From the NCBI RefSeq assembly GCF_007002745.1, contig NZ_SGNY01000004.1, forward strand, positions 310,001 through 374,000: DNA of 64,000 nucleotides, read 5' to 3'. The position numbers and the translations under genes were made by a program. Of this stretch, positions 18,869 through 28,615 are shown piece after piece. The stretch is from Martinezella rhizogenes (GTDB lineage: Bacteria; Pseudomonadota; Alphaproteobacteria; Rhizobiales; Rhizobiaceae). How positions within the stretch are numbered: position 1 is the first letter of the stretch; every line of letters starts with the position of its first letter. The notes beneath the pieces were generated by a model. The model saw only the letters and a program-made list of their open reading frames with translations. It was not told the DNA's origin and made no database searches.

Positions 18869-19483
18869 ATGACGAAAACAAAACTGACACGTGCAGAACA
18901 GAAGATACAACGTCCGTTGCAAATTCTCGATGCCGCATTTGAGGAATTCACCAAAAGGGGATTTACGGCGACGCGGGTCGAGGACATTGCCGACCGGGTG
19001 GGGGTGACGAAGGGGACGGTCTATGTCTATTTCGAAACCAAGGAAGCCCTGTTTGCCGCGATGATTGAGCATGTCGGCCGGCCTTTTCAGGAGGCTTTCA
19101 AAGCCTATGCCCGTACCTCCGACGACCCCGTCGACGAGCTTCACCTGCTGCTCGAATTCCTGTTCGAAACCCTTGTCGATGACAGGCGAATGCGGGAACT
19201 GTTCCGCTTCGTCGTTGCGGAGGGCGCGAAGTTTCCTGATCTCATCGACCACCACCATGATGTTCTGATGGCGCCAGTGTTGGGACGCATCAATATGATC
19301 CTCGATGAGGGCGTGGCGAAAGAGAGGTTCAGGGCCAATCCGCCCGAACTCGCCAAGGTCGTCATGTCACCCATGGTCGGCACCTTGGTGTTCCGGCTGA
19401 TTTTCGATGATCGGCGCAGTCTGGACAGGCAGGCCGTTCTGAAAGTTCATCTCGACCTGCTTATGCGCGGACTGCTGGCATAA
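18869..19483 (+). CDS. TetR/AcrR-family regulator, divergent from RND operon
   Basis: 204 aa. N-terminal helix-turn-helix typical of TetR proteins (ILDAAFEEFTKRGFTATRVE, then DIADRVGVTKGTVYVYFETK; about residues 20-65) with a C-terminal ligand-binding helical domain (residues 70-204). GAGGAGCCGGGGTC precedes the ATG at 18869. Divergent orientation and the palindrome near the efflux start suggest it represses the pump genes until a pump substrate binds; this is inference from position. Confidence 0.85.
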   Translation: MTKTKLTRAEQKIQRPLQILDAAFEEFTKRGFTATRVEDIADRVGVTKGTVYVYFETKEALFAAMIEHVGRPFQEAFKAYARTSDDPVDELHLLLEFLFETLVDDRRMRELFRFVVAEGAKFPDLIDHHHDVLMAPVLGRINMILDEGVAKERFRANPPELAKVVMSPMVGTLVFRLIFDDRRSLDRQAVLKVHLDLLMRGLLA

Positions 19484-19500
19484 CCCCCGGCAGCCTGCTT

Positions 19501-20955
19501 TCAGCTAATGCCACCAATGCAGACATATTTGAGTTCGGTATATTCCTCGATACCGTGGTGAGACCCTTCCCGTCCGAGCCCCGACATCTTGACCCCGCCG
19601 AACGGCGCTTCCGCAGTGGAAATCGCCCCCGTATTGACGCCGACCATGCCGTATTCCAGCGCCTCGGCAACCCGGAAGACGCGCGAGAGATCACGCGCAT
19701 AAAAATAGGAGGCAAGGCCGAAATCGGTATTGTTGGCCTGCGCGATCACATCCGCTTCATCCTCGAAACGGAAGAGCGGGGCAAGCGGCCCGAAAGTTTC
19801 CTCACGCGCCACCTGCATGCCGGCATCGACATTGCGCAGGATCGTCGGCTCGAAAAAATTGCCGCCGAGCGCGTGTCTTTTGCCGCCTGTGGCGATCTCG
19901 GCGCCCTTCGAAAGCGCGTCGGCAATATGTGCTTCCACCTTGGCAACGGCGTTGCCATCGATAAGCGGACCGAGAATGCTTCCCTCCTCCAGCCCGTTGC
20001 CGACTTTCAACTGCGAGACGGCGCGTGCGAATTTTTTAGCGAAGGCCTCATACACGCCGCCCTGCACATAAAGACGGTTGGCGCAGACGCAGGTCTGGCC
20101 ATTATTGCGGAACTTCGCAAGGATAGCGCCTTCCACGGCGGCATCGAGATCGGCATCGTCAAAAACGATGAAGGGCGCATTGCCGCCAAGCTCCAGCCCC
20201 AGTTTCTTGATGGTCGGCGCGCATTGTCTGTAAAGGTATTCTCCCGTGCGGGTAGAGCCTGTGAAGGTCAGAAGACGGATATCCGGGCTTGCCGTCAGCA
20301 CCCCGCCTATTTCAGCAGCAGGACCGGTCACGATGCTGAAAAGTTCAAGCGGCAGGCCGGCGCGCTCGGCGAGAATGGCAAGTGCTATGGCCGAAAACGG
20401 CGTCTGCGGCGCAGGTTTCAATACCACCGCGCAGCCGGCGGCCAGCGCCGGGCCGACTTTACGGGTAATCATGGCATTGGGAAAATTCCACGGCGTGATG
20501 GCCGCGACCACGCCGACCGGCTGGCGCAGAACCAGAATGCGCTTGTCCGGCTGATGGCCGGGCACCGTTTCGCCATTGATGCGGCGTGCCTCTTCGGCGA
20601 ACCATTCGATGAAACTTGCGCCGTAAGCAATTTCGCCTTTGGCCTCAGTAAGCGGCTTTCCCTGTTCCAGCGTCAGGATCATGCCGAGATCGTCGCGGTT
20701 TTCCATGATGAGCCGGTGCCACGTCTTGAGAATAGTCGCACGCTCACCGGCGGTGCGGCGCGCCCATGCCTTCTGGGCAATCACGGCGGCAGCGATAGCC
20801 TCCTGCGTTTCCGCTGCGCCGAGTTCGGGAACCTGTCCGACCATCTCCCCCGTCGCGGGGTTATGAATGGTCGCGGTTTCGCGGCCATCGCAGCCGATCC
20901 AGCGGCCGGCCACAGGCACTTTTTCACCCAGAAGTGTGGGATCATTCAGATGCAT
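19501..20955 (-). CDS. gabD: Succinate-semialdehyde dehydrogenase
   Basis: Oxidises succinate semialdehyde to succinate. 484 aa from the ATG at 20955 (GAGGGA seven bases upstream; an in-frame start five codons further up is weaker). Aldehyde-dehydrogenase hallmarks: PWNFPNAMITRKVGPALAAG, the catalytic Glu in LGLELGGNAPFIVFDDAD, and the catalytic Cys in NNGQTCVCANR. Overall sequence matches the GabD subgroup. It is the last gene of the eleven-gene operon that begins at 30071, 11 bp after the ABC ATPase, so the imported compound probably yields succinate semialdehyde or a close relative. Confidence 0.85.
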   Translation of the reverse strand: MHLNDPTLLGEKVPVAGRWIGCDGRETATIHNPATGEMVGQVPELGAAETQEAIAAAVIAQKAWARRTAGERATILKTWHRLIMENRDDLGMILTLEQGKPLTEAKGEIAYGASFIEWFAEEARRINGETVPGHQPDKRILVLRQPVGVVAAITPWNFPNAMITRKVGPALAAGCAVVLKPAPQTPFSAIALAILAERAGLPLELFSIVTGPAAEIGGVLTASPDIRLLTFTGSTRTGEYLYRQCAPTIKKLGLELGGNAPFIVFDDADLDAAVEGAILAKFRNNGQTCVCANRLYVQGGVYEAFAKKFARAVSQLKVGNGLEEGSILGPLIDGNAVAKVEAHIADALSKGAEIATGGKRHALGGNFFEPTILRNVDAGMQVAREETFGPLAPLFRFEDEADVIAQANNTDFGLASYFYARDLSRVFRVAEALEYGMVGVNTGAISTAEAPFGGVKMSGLGREGSHHGIEEYTELKYVCIGGIS

Positions 20956-20966
20956 GGGCAAATCCC

Positions 20967-22049
20967 TCAACAGAAAACCTGAGCCGACGCCGGATCGAAG
21001 GCGAGATGCACGAGATCGCCCCGGTTAAGACCGGAAATCGCTTCGTGGCCGAAGGGCAGACGGACCGCAAGCGGTTCACCGGAACCGGTATGGGCAACCA
21101 CGTGGACGTTGTTGCCAAGGAAGGTGATGTCGCTGACCGTTGCCTGAAAACCGGCGGAGGACCCCGGCCGGTTGCGGCTGAGCTGCAGGCGCTCGGGGCG
21201 CAGCATCAGCGCCGCCTTCTTGCCCGGCGCGGCCTCGCCATGCATCGGAATATGATCGAAGACGATATCCCGGCCCAGTGAAACCGTTGCCTTGCCACCC
21301 GATGCGGCGAGGAGATCACAGGCGATAAAATCACTGTCGCCGATGAATTCGGCCACGAAGCGGGTGGTGGGATGGGCATAAAGCTCCGGCCCCGTGCCGA
21401 TCTGGTCGATCACCCCTTTCGAAAAAACGGCGATCCGGTCGGAAAGGCGCAAGGCCTCTTCCTGATCGTGGGTGACGTAAAGGATCGTCACTTCCGTCTG
21501 CTGGTGGATGCGGCGAATTTCGAACTGGATTTCTTCGCGCAGCTTCTTGTCGAGCGCCGAAAGCGGCTCATCCATCAGAAGTACCGGCGGATCATAGGCA
21601 AGTGCGCGCGCCAGCGCCACGCGCTGCTGCTGGCCACCGGACATCTGCGCAGGCTTCCGGTCCTCGAAACCTTCGAGGCGGACAAGCCGCAGCATTTCCT
21701 TTACCTTGGCATCGATTTCCGCCTTGCCCTTGCGGCGGACCTTCAGCGGGAAGGCGATGTTCTCCCCGACCGACAGATGCGGAAACAGCGTGTAGCGCTG
21801 GAAGACCATGCCTATATTGCGCTTGTGCGACGGGGTGGACAGCAGGCTCTCGCCGTTCAGCAGGATGTCGCCCGCGGTCGGCTGCTCGAAGCCGGCGAGA
21901 ATATAAAGCGTCGTGCTCTTGCCGGAGCCGGACGGCCCGAGAAATGTCATGAACTCGCCCGGCTGCACGTCGAGATTGACGTCCTGAACGGCGACGACCG
22001 GCCCATATTGTTTGCGGATGCCGCGAATTTGCAGGAGCGGTTTGGTCAT
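20967..22049 (-). CDS. ABC transporter ATPase, polyamine/opine type (PotA-like)
   Basis: ATP-hydrolysing subunit, 360 aa. Walker [10 protein letters not shown] (about residues 39-47), Q-loop [11 protein letters not shown], signature [15 protein letters not shown], Walker [13 protein letters not shown] and the switch His in [12 protein letters not shown]-terminal TOBE domain (about 285-360) is present, as in PotA/FbpC importers. Its start overlaps the permease stop by 4 bp. It works with the two permeases and binding protein immediately upstream. The substrate is unknown; the operon context points to a nitrogenous molecule. Confidence 0.9.
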   Translation of the reverse strand: MTKPLLQIRGIRKQYGPVVAVQDVNLDVQPGEFMTFLGPSGSGKSTTLYILAGFEQPTAGDILLNGESLLSTPSHKRNIGMVFQRYTLFPHLSVGENIAFPLKVRRKGKAEIDAKVKEMLRLVRLEGFEDRKPAQMSGGQQQRVALARALAYDPPVLLMDEPLSALDKKLREEIQFEIRRIHQQTEVTILYVTHDQEEALRLSDRIAVFSKGVIDQIGTGPELYAHPTTRFVAEFIGDSDFIACDLLAASGGKATVSLGRDIVFDHIPMHGEAAPGKKAALMLRPERLQLSRNRPGSSAGFQATVSDITFLGNNVHVVAHTGSGEPLAVRLPFGHEAISGLNRGDLVHLAFDPASAQVFC

Positions 22050-22846
22050 GTTTTCAGTCCTTTTCGCACAGCCGCGACAAGCAGCATGAGAATGATGGTC
22101 ACCGCGATGAGAAGCGTTGAGGCGGCGGCGATGACAGGCGTCAGATCCTGACGCAGCGTCGCCCAGATTTTCACCGGCAGCGTCTGCAATGTCGGGCTTG
22201 CCATGAAGATCGCCAGCACCACCTCATCCCAGGAGGTGAGGAAGGAAAAGATCGCCGCCGAAAACAGGCCGTGACTGATGGCTGGAAGCGTGATGCGGAT
22301 TTTCGCCTGTAAAGGAGTTGCACCGCACAGCACCGCCGCATCCTCGATCGATTTGTCGAAACCTTCCAACGCACTGGTCAGCGCCAGAATGGAGAAGGGC
22401 AGCGCCACGACGAGATGGGCGATGACGAAACCGGTCGTGGTGCCTGCAAGACCGAATTTCAGGAAAAAGGCGTAAAGCGCCACCGCCAGCACCACGACGG
22501 GCAGGATCATCGGCGTCATGAACAGCGCCCGCAAAGTGCCGCGCCCGATGAAACGGCCGCGCACCAGCCCGAAGGAGGCGACAAGACCGATGAGCACGGA
22601 CAGCACGGTTACCATCAGCGCGATGCGCAGGCTCGTCCAGGCGGCATCCAGCCATCGCGGGTCCGCGAAGAAATCCGCATACCATTTCAGCGTCCAGCCG
22701 GGCGGCGGAAAGATCAGCCATTGTGACGAACCGAAGGACAAAGCGGCGATAAAGATGATCGGCAGGATCAGAAATGCCGAGGTCAGCACGGTGATGAGGA
22801 GGAGCAGCCATTTCCAGAGGCCGAGGCTGTTATAATTCAAGAGCAT
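22046..22846 (-). CDS. ABC transporter permease, PotC-like
   Basis: Inner-membrane subunit, 266 aa, about six membrane segments (first: WLLLLITVLTSAFLILPIIF). It carries the EAA-type cytoplasmic loop that contacts the ATPase (EDAAVLCGATPLQAKIRITL). It starts one base after the upstream permease stop and overlaps the ATPase gene by 4 bp, so the three are translated as a unit. Confidence 0.9.
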   Translation of the reverse strand: MLLNYNSLGLWKWLLLLITVLTSAFLILPIIFIAALSFGSSQWLIFPPPGWTLKWYADFFADPRWLDAAWTSLRIALMVTVLSVLIGLVASFGLVRGRFIGRGTLRALFMTPMILPVVVLAVALYAFFLKFGLAGTTTGFVIAHLVVALPFSILALTSALEGFDKSIEDAAVLCGATPLQAKIRITLPAISHGLFSAAIFSFLTSWDEVVLAIFMASPTLQTLPVKIWATLRQDLTPVIAAASTLLIAVTIILMLLVAAVRKGLKT

Positions 22847-22847
22847 G

Positions 22848-23723
22848 TCAGCGCCCCCCTGCCCCGGCCGCGCCGAAGAATTTGAGCTGCACGGCGTAGA
22901 GAGTGAGCGTCACCACCAGAAGCACCAGCGCAGCGGCCCCGCCCATGCCCCAGTTGACGAGCGACTGGACGAATTGCGCGATGAGTTCGGCCAGCATCAT
23001 GTTTGCCGTGCCGCCAAGGAGCGCGGGGGTGACGAAATAACCGAGCGACATGACGAAGACCATCAGCGCTCCGGAGATCATGCCGGGTGCGGCAAGTGGA
23101 ATGAGAATACGGGTCAACGCCTGCCAGCGGGTTGCCCCACACAGCGAAGCCGCCTGCAGAATGGCCGGGTCGATCTTGCGAATGACGCCGTAGAGCGGAA
23201 TGATGATGAAGGGCAGCATGATATAGGTCATGCCGATGGTAACCCCGGTGAGATTGTTGACCAGCGGCAGAGGCTGATCGATGATGCCAAGGCTCATCAG
23301 TGTCTTGTTCACCACACCCGTGCGCTGCAACAGCACCATCCAGGCATAGGTGCGCGCCAGAAGATTGGTCCACATCGAGAGCAGCAGGATAGCGAAAACG
23401 ATGGAGGCAAGCCGCGCCGGCATGATGGCAAGCGCCCAGGCGACGGGAAAACCGATCACCAGCGACACCACCGTTACCAGCGCCGACACCACGAAGGTGT
23501 TGAAGAAGATCTTCAGATAGGTGGAGCTGCCCAGCAGTGCCGCATAGTTGCCAAGGCCGAAGACAGGCTCGGTAATGCTGCGCGACAGCAGGATCAGAAC
23601 CGGCACGACGAAGAACAGGACAAGCAGAACCAGCGCCGGCAGGATGGCGGCAAAATTGCCGGGCCGGAAGGGCATTCGCGCCCTCGCCTTCGTGCTGACT
23701 GTTTCATCGGTTAGCGAGACCAT
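22848..23723 (-). CDS. ABC transporter permease, PotB-like
   Basis: Inner-membrane subunit, 291 aa, six predicted helices (first: FAAILPALVLLVLFFVVPVL) and the EAA-loop motif LQAASLCGATRWQALTRILI. The ATG at 23723 has GGAGG seven bases upstream; a TTG two codons earlier is possible. It pairs with the PotC-like permease as a heterodimer, as is usual in polyamine/opine importers. Confidence 0.9.
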   Translation of the reverse strand: MVSLTDETVSTKARARMPFRPGNFAAILPALVLLVLFFVVPVLILLSRSITEPVFGLGNYAALLGSSTYLKIFFNTFVVSALVTVVSLVIGFPVAWALAIMPARLASIVFAILLLSMWTNLLARTYAWMVLLQRTGVVNKTLMSLGIIDQPLPLVNNLTGVTIGMTYIMLPFIIIPLYGVIRKIDPAILQAASLCGATRWQALTRILIPLAAPGMISGALMVFVMSLGYFVTPALLGGTANMMLAELIAQFVQSLVNWGMGGAAALVLLVVTLTLYAVQLKFFGAAGAGGR

Positions 23724-23782
23724 GTCCAAACCTCCCCGGACGTGGAAAATCGCGCGGGCGTTTCGCTGCCCGCGCCGTTATC

Positions 23783-24793
23783 TTATTTCGCCTGCCAAGC
23801 GTACCAGCGCTCGCCGATTTCATCGCGGTGCTGTGCCCAGTAGCTCATATCGGCATCGACCTGGCTTGCGGTCTGCTGGTCCGGCAGAGTCTTGGCCGTT
23901 TCCGGATCCATCAGCTTGGCGGATTCGATATTAACAGGAGCGTAACCCGTCGCGGTCGCCATATCCGCCTGCGCCTGCGCGGAGGTGGCGAGTGCGATGA
24001 ACTTCATCGCCGCATCCCTGTTTTTCGTTCCCTTGGGCACGACGAGGGAATCCGCTGCGGTGATGTTCTGTTCCCAGGAGGTCTCCACCTTCACGCCGCT
24101 TTTCTCAAGCGCCGTCATGCGGCCGTTCCAGACGCTGCCGAAGGGCGCTTCCGCCGATGCGATCAGCTGCTGCGACTGCGCGCCGCCCGACCACCAGATG
24201 ATATCGGATTTGATCGTATCGAGTTTCTTGAAAGCGCGATCGAGGTCAAGCGGATAAAGCTTGTCGGCGGCCACACCATCGGCCAGAAGGGCAGCTTCGA
24301 TCACGCCCGGTGCGGACCACTTGTAGAAGGTGCGCTTGCCGGGAAACTTTGCCGTGTCGAACAGATCGGCCCAGCTCTTGGGGCAGGCGGCCACGGCATC
24401 GACATTGCAGCCGATGACGAAGGAGTAATAAAAGCTGCCGACGGAATAATCCGTCACGAAACGCGGATCGAGTTTCGTCTTGTCGATGACGCTGAAATCC
24501 AGCTTTTCAAGCAGACCCTTGGGCCCAGCCTGTGCGGCATAGTCGCCTTCGACATCAACCACATCCCATGTCACGCCGTTTGCCTCAACCATGGCCTTCA
24601 GCTTACCATAGTCGGTCGGGCCATCCTGAAGCACGTTGATGCCGCTCGACACCATGAATTTTTCGGCCCAGGCCGCCTTCTGGGCGTCCTGCGTGGTTCC
24701 TCCCCAGCTGGAAAAGACCAGATCATTCGCCTGTGCGGCTGCACCGAGGGCGAAAAGTGCTGCGCATGTCGTCAATACCAGTTTCGATCTCAT
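23783..24793 (-). CDS. Periplasmic binding protein of polyamine-type ABC importer
   Basis: 336 aa. Cleavable signal peptide (MRSKLVLTTCAALFALGAAA with cleavage near QAN). The mature part begins with the extracellular-solute-binding family 1 pattern LVFSSWGGTTQDAQKAAWAE and contains WDVVDVEGDYAAQAG and TFYKWSAPGVIEAALL, typical of PotD/PotF relatives. It captures the substrate for the two permeases downstream. It lies 57 bp after the NIPSNAP gene in the same operon. The ligand cannot be stated from sequence. Confidence 0.88.
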   Translation of the reverse strand: MRSKLVLTTCAALFALGAAAQANDLVFSSWGGTTQDAQKAAWAEKFMVSSGINVLQDGPTDYGKLKAMVEANGVTWDVVDVEGDYAAQAGPKGLLEKLDFSVIDKTKLDPRFVTDYSVGSFYYSFVIGCNVDAVAACPKSWADLFDTAKFPGKRTFYKWSAPGVIEAALLADGVAADKLYPLDLDRAFKKLDTIKSDIIWWSGGAQSQQLIASAEAPFGSVWNGRMTALEKSGVKVETSWEQNITAADSLVVPKGTKNRDAAMKFIALATSAQAQADMATATGYAPVNIESAKLMDPETAKTLPDQQTASQVDADMSYWAQHRDEIGERWYAWQAK

Positions 24794-24850
24794 GTTCCCT
24801 TACTCCGTTTTAGAGCTTGTCGTTGGCATGCACGTCGCGGCCTGTGGCTT

Positions 24851-25165
24851 TCACACAAGCGGAGAAAAACGCGCCGGCTTCATGATCTTGTTTTCGGCGA
24901 CTTCGATGAGGTCGCGAATTTTCGGCAGAAACGATAACCAGCGCGGATCGGCCATCAGCTTTGCGCGCCGCTCCTCCCGGTCATCAAGGCTCACAAAAGC
25001 CCAGATATGGACAATTTCGTTGATCGGGCCGATCTCGGAAAAGAAGTAACCCACCAGTTCGCCAAGGTGGCTTTTCTGGATTTCGATACCCTCTTCCTCC
25101 ACGACCTTGAGATAGGCCGGGATGGCGCCGTTCTTCAGCCTGTAGGTGCGGATCTCGTAAAACAT
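24851..25165 (-). CDS. NIPSNAP-family protein
   Basis: 104 aa. It begins MFYEIRTYRLKNGAIPAYLK, the characteristic NIPSNAP opening, and continues with the ferredoxin-like alpha/beta pattern (GYFFSEIGPINEIVHIWAFV, then RREERRAKL-type helix and WLSFLPKIRDLI). NIPSNAP proteins often sit in catabolic operons, but their biochemical role is not settled; dimeric alpha-beta-barrel enzymes share the fold. It starts 4 bp after the aldehyde dehydrogenase stop, so it belongs to the operon. Confidence 0.85.
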   Translation of the reverse strand: MFYEIRTYRLKNGAIPAYLKVVEEEGIEIQKSHLGELVGYFFSEIGPINEIVHIWAFVSLDDREERRAKLMADPRWLSFLPKIRDLIEVAENKIMKPARFSPLV

Positions 25166-25169
25166 CGGC

Positions 25170-26639
25170 TCACCGCATCACGAAAGGATCGGGGATCGGG
25201 TCGTCGGACGTACGCAGCCATATGGTCTTGGTACGCGTGTAATCGAGCGCCGCCGCAAGCCCGCCTTCGCGTCCATCACCCGAGAGGCCAAAGCCACCGA
25301 AAGGCGCTATCGGTGAGACCGCGCGATAGGTGTTCACCCAGACGATGCCGGCACGGATCGCCTTCATCAGCCGATGGGCGCGTGTCAGGTTCTGCGTGAA
25401 AACGCCGGAGGCGAGGCCGTAGACGGTATCATTGGCGAGCGCGATGGCTTCGGCCTCGGTCTCAAAGGAAACGACCGAAAGAACGGGACCGAAAAATTCC
25501 TTTTCCATGGAAGGCGAACGGATGCCATCACAATCAAGAATGGTCGGCAGATAGAAATAGCCGTCACCATCCAGAGGCTTACCACCGGTAACCACTTTCG
25601 CACCGGCATCCACGGAAGCGGAAACCAGTGAGACGATGTGCTTGCGCTGGCGCTCCGTCGCCAATGGCCCCACTTCCGTCGCCATATCCAGCGGCGAACC
25701 GATGCGGATCGCCTCAGCCTTCGCAGCCAGAATCTGGAGGAAACGGTCCTTGACGCTTCTTTCGATAATCAGCCGCGAGCCGGCGACACAGCTCTGGCCG
25801 GTTGCGGCAAAAATGCCCGCCACCTGCGCATTGGCGGCACTCTCAAGATCGGCATCGGCAAAAACGAGGATCGGCGACTTACCGCCGAGTTCCAGCGATG
25901 TCGAGGCAAGGTTTTCAGCCGAATTGCGGACAATATGACGCGCCGTTTCCGGCCCGCCGGTAAAGGCGATATGGGCCACTTTCGGATGGGTGGTAAGCGC
26001 ATTGCCGCAGGAGGCGCCGAAACCGGTAACGATATTAACGACGCCAGCCGGAAAACCGGCCTCATGCACCAGCCGGGCAAATTCCAGCAGCGGTGCCGGC
26101 CCATCTTCCGAGGCCTTGACGACGATGGTGCAGCCCGCGGCGAGCGCCGGGCCGATCTTGACGGCGGCGAGAAACAGCTGGCTGTTCCACGGCACGATAG
26201 CCGCCACCACGCCAACCGGCTCGCGCCGCAGCCAGACATCCATATCCGGCTTGTCGATCGGCAGATAAGCGCCCTCGATCTTGTCGGCGAGCCCGGCATA
26301 ATAGCGGTAATAATCCGCGACATAGGCGATCTGCGCGGAGGTTTCGCGGATGATTTTGCCGGTATCGCGGGTTTCCAGCTCGGCCAGCGTTTTTGCATTT
26401 TCCGCAACCAGATCGGCCAGCCGGTAAAGCAGCTTGCCGCGCTGCGTCGCCGTCAGCTTCGACCAAGCCACATCCTCATAAAGCGCCCGGTGCGCGGCAT
26501 TGACGGCGCGGCCGATATCCGCCTCCCGGCTTTCCGGCATTTCGGCCCATGCCGTGCCGGTTGCCGGATCAAGGCTTGAAAAGCTGGCCTCGCCATCCTC
26601 GAAACGTCCGTCGATATAGCACTGAAAACGGCGCATCAC
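25170..26639 (-). CDS. Aldehyde dehydrogenase
   Basis: NAD(P)-dependent aldehyde oxidation. 489 aa. Motifs: AIVPWNSQLFLAAVKIGPAL, catalytic Glu in TSLELGGKSPILVFADAD, catalytic Cys in ATGQSCVAGSRL, and the C-terminal PFGGFGLSGDGREGG. It is not the same subgroup as the downstream gabD, so the operon has two aldehyde dehydrogenases and probably two aldehyde intermediates. It starts the base after the LLM monooxygenase stop. Confidence 0.88.
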   Translation of the reverse strand: MMRRFQCYIDGRFEDGEASFSSLDPATGTAWAEMPESREADIGRAVNAAHRALYEDVAWSKLTATQRGKLLYRLADLVAENAKTLAELETRDTGKIIRETSAQIAYVADYYRYYAGLADKIEGAYLPIDKPDMDVWLRREPVGVVAAIVPWNSQLFLAAVKIGPALAAGCTIVVKASEDGPAPLLEFARLVHEAGFPAGVVNIVTGFGASCGNALTTHPKVAHIAFTGGPETARHIVRNSAENLASTSLELGGKSPILVFADADLESAANAQVAGIFAATGQSCVAGSRLIIERSVKDRFLQILAAKAEAIRIGSPLDMATEVGPLATERQRKHIVSLVSASVDAGAKVVTGGKPLDGDGYFYLPTILDCDGIRSPSMEKEFFGPVLSVVSFETEAEAIALANDTVYGLASGVFTQNLTRAHRLMKAIRAGIVWVNTYRAVSPIAPFGGFGLSGDGREGGLAAALDYTRTKTIWLRTSDDPIPDPFVMR

Positions 26640-27680
26640 TTACTCCTTGAAAGCCGGCATGACATCGGAAAGGAAACGCTCCAGTGAGGCTTTCTTCCGC
26701 TCGAAGCTCATGCCGGTGTCGATCCAGAAGGAATATTCGTCGTACCCCATGGCCTCATAGGCTTTAAGCCGGGTAATGACTTCATCGGCATCGCCGACGA
26801 CATTGTTCTTGCGCATGACATCGCCGGAAAGCATGGCGTTTCCAGCAATATCCTCCGGCGCAATGCGTTCGATGAGGCCCTGATGAACCGGCTTCTCGTT
26901 TTTGAACCAGGCGAAGAAGTAATTGTAATAAACGCTCATTTCATGCGCCGCCTGGGCGATATCGGCTGCATCGGAACCCACATAGGTGTGGCGCAGCAGC
27001 ATGATTTTCGGCCGCTGTTTTTCGGGGTTTTTGGCGCACGCATCGTTGAAGCGGCCCATCAGGGTTTCCACCTCGTCATCGCCCTGCCACAGCGGTGTCA
27101 CCTGCACGTTGCAATCATTGGCGACGGCGAATTCATGCGAATTCGGATCACGCGCCGCCACCCAGATCGGCGGAAAGGGTTGCTGCAAGGGCTTCGGGGC
27201 CGACGTGGTGGCCGGAAATTGGAAGAACTCGCCGTCATGGGCATAATCGCCCGCCCAGACGCCTTTAACGGCCGGGATCAGCTCGCGCATGCGCTGGCCG
27301 GCACCCCACGCGTCGAGGCCGGGAAGCAGCCGTTCATATTCAAAGGAATAGGCACCGCGGGCAATGCCGATATCAAGGCGACCATCGCAGATGAGATCCG
27401 TCATCGCCGCTTCACCCGCCAGTTTGATCGGATGCCAAAAGGGCGCGATGACCGTGCCGGTGCCGAGACGTGCCGTCTTCGTGCGGCGCGCGAGATCGGC
27501 AATCGTTACGAAGGGGTTCGGGGCAATGGTAAAATCCATGCCGTGATGTTCGCCGGTCCAGATGGCATGCATGCCGCCGCGATCGGCAATCTCGCAAAGG
27601 GTGACGAACTCCTCGTAGAGCGTCTTGTGATCCTGCGAGGCGTCCAGCCGTTCCATGTGGACGAAGAGCGAAAATTTCAT
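26640..27680 (-). CDS. LLM-class flavin-dependent monooxygenase
   Basis: Luciferase-like TIM-barrel oxygenase, 346 aa. It begins MKFSLFVHMERL and has family features IWTGEHHGMDFTIAPNPFVT, RLGTGTVIAPFWHPIKLAGE and the flavin-site region LDIGIARGAYSFEYERL. Such enzymes use reduced flavin supplied by a separate reductase; that reductase is encoded directly upstream with a 4-bp overlap. Relatives cleave or hydroxylate small nitrogen heterocycles, sulfonates or aminopolycarboxylates. The substrate here is unknown. Confidence 0.88.
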   Translation of the reverse strand: MKFSLFVHMERLDASQDHKTLYEEFVTLCEIADRGGMHAIWTGEHHGMDFTIAPNPFVTIADLARRTKTARLGTGTVIAPFWHPIKLAGEAAMTDLICDGRLDIGIARGAYSFEYERLLPGLDAWGAGQRMRELIPAVKGVWAGDYAHDGEFFQFPATTSAPKPLQQPFPPIWVAARDPNSHEFAVANDCNVQVTPLWQGDDEVETLMGRFNDACAKNPEKQRPKIMLLRHTYVGSDAADIAQAAHEMSVYYNYFFAWFKNEKPVHQGLIERIAPEDIAGNAMLSGDVMRKNNVVGDADEVITRLKAYEAMGYDEYSFWIDTGMSFERKKASLERFLSDVMPAFKE

Positions 27681-28615
27681 GGGTTTGCCCCCTTCATGGA
27701 AATGGGATGGACCTTGCCCGCGGTCTCGTTGCCGACATAGACACCGAAATTGCCGATGGAACTTTCCAGCGCGAAACGATTGACGATATCCGCGGTCGCG
27801 GCGGAATCGAATTTTGTGGAACCAAGCGCACTCGGTAACAGGAAACGACCCTGTTCCGGCGCGTCGTCACCCTCGGCAAGCGCGTGGTAGACGATATGCT
27901 GGCGTCCATCCGCCTTGTTTTCATAAACGGAGTAGAGGAAGCCCGTCCTGACGGAGAGGCCCGTCAACTCCTCAAGGCGCGATGTCAGCGCCGCAACGGG
28001 ATCACCGCCTGCGACGACGCAGCCGGGCAGCGACAACACGTCATCACCAACGAGATAAATCTCGCCGCGCCGCTCCAGCACCGCGCCAACCGTAATTTCG
28101 CCCTCGGCTGCCGCCGAGACCGCCTTGGCGGCCAGCATAGGCGTGAAATAACCGCCACGCGCATAGCCCAGACCGTTCAGGCCGCTATTGTCGAAAGCAC
28201 CAATGCGCCCAAGTAGGATGACATGGTCGCCCGCCTCGATAACCTCCTGCATCGTGCACTCAAACCAGGCCGCAACCTCAGCGAAGACTGGCGATCCCTG
28301 CGGTGCATCCGACCAGGCGGCGGCAGCAAAACGATCCTCCACCGGGCGGGCGAAGGTGTTGGACAGGTCCTTCTGGTTTTCCGACAGAATGTTGACGGCG
28401 AAGTTTTTTGCGCCGGTCATCGTCGCGAAATTGCGCGAGGTGCGTGCGAGGCAGATCAACAGCAGCGGCGGATCGAGCGAAACGGATGTGAAGGAATTTG
28501 CGGTGAAGCCCACCGGCTTTCCCGCGTCATCCCGCGTGGTCACGATCGTTACGCCCGTCACGAAAGCGCCGAATGCGTCGCGCAAGGCGCGCGGGTCAAG
28601 GGTTGCAACAGTCAT
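27677..28615 (-). CDS. Flavin reductase with C-terminal Nudix-like domain
   Basis: 312 aa. Residues 1-165 are a flavin reductase domain (LRDAFGAFVTGVTIVTTRDD, GFTANSFTSVSLDPPLLLIC, FAVNILSENQ), supplying reduced flavin to the LLM monooxygenase. The remaining 145 residues (from about GEITVGAVLERRGEIYLVGD) look Nudix-like, but the Nudix box is degenerate: SRLEELTGLSV stands where REXXEEXGU is expected. The length matches reductases of the nitrilotriacetate-monooxygenase B type rather than the 165-aa HpaC type. It overlaps both neighbours by 4 bp. Confidence 0.82.
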   Translation of the reverse strand: MTVATLDPRALRDAFGAFVTGVTIVTTRDDAGKPVGFTANSFTSVSLDPPLLLICLARTSRNFATMTGAKNFAVNILSENQKDLSNTFARPVEDRFAAAAWSDAPQGSPVFAEVAAWFECTMQEVIEAGDHVILLGRIGAFDNSGLNGLGYARGGYFTPMLAAKAVSAAAEGEITVGAVLERRGEIYLVGDDVLSLPGCVVAGGDPVAALTSRLEELTGLSVRTGFLYSVYENKADGRQHIVYHALAEGDDAPEQGRFLLPSALGSTKFDSAATADIVNRFALESSIGNFGVYVGNETAGKVHPISMKGANP

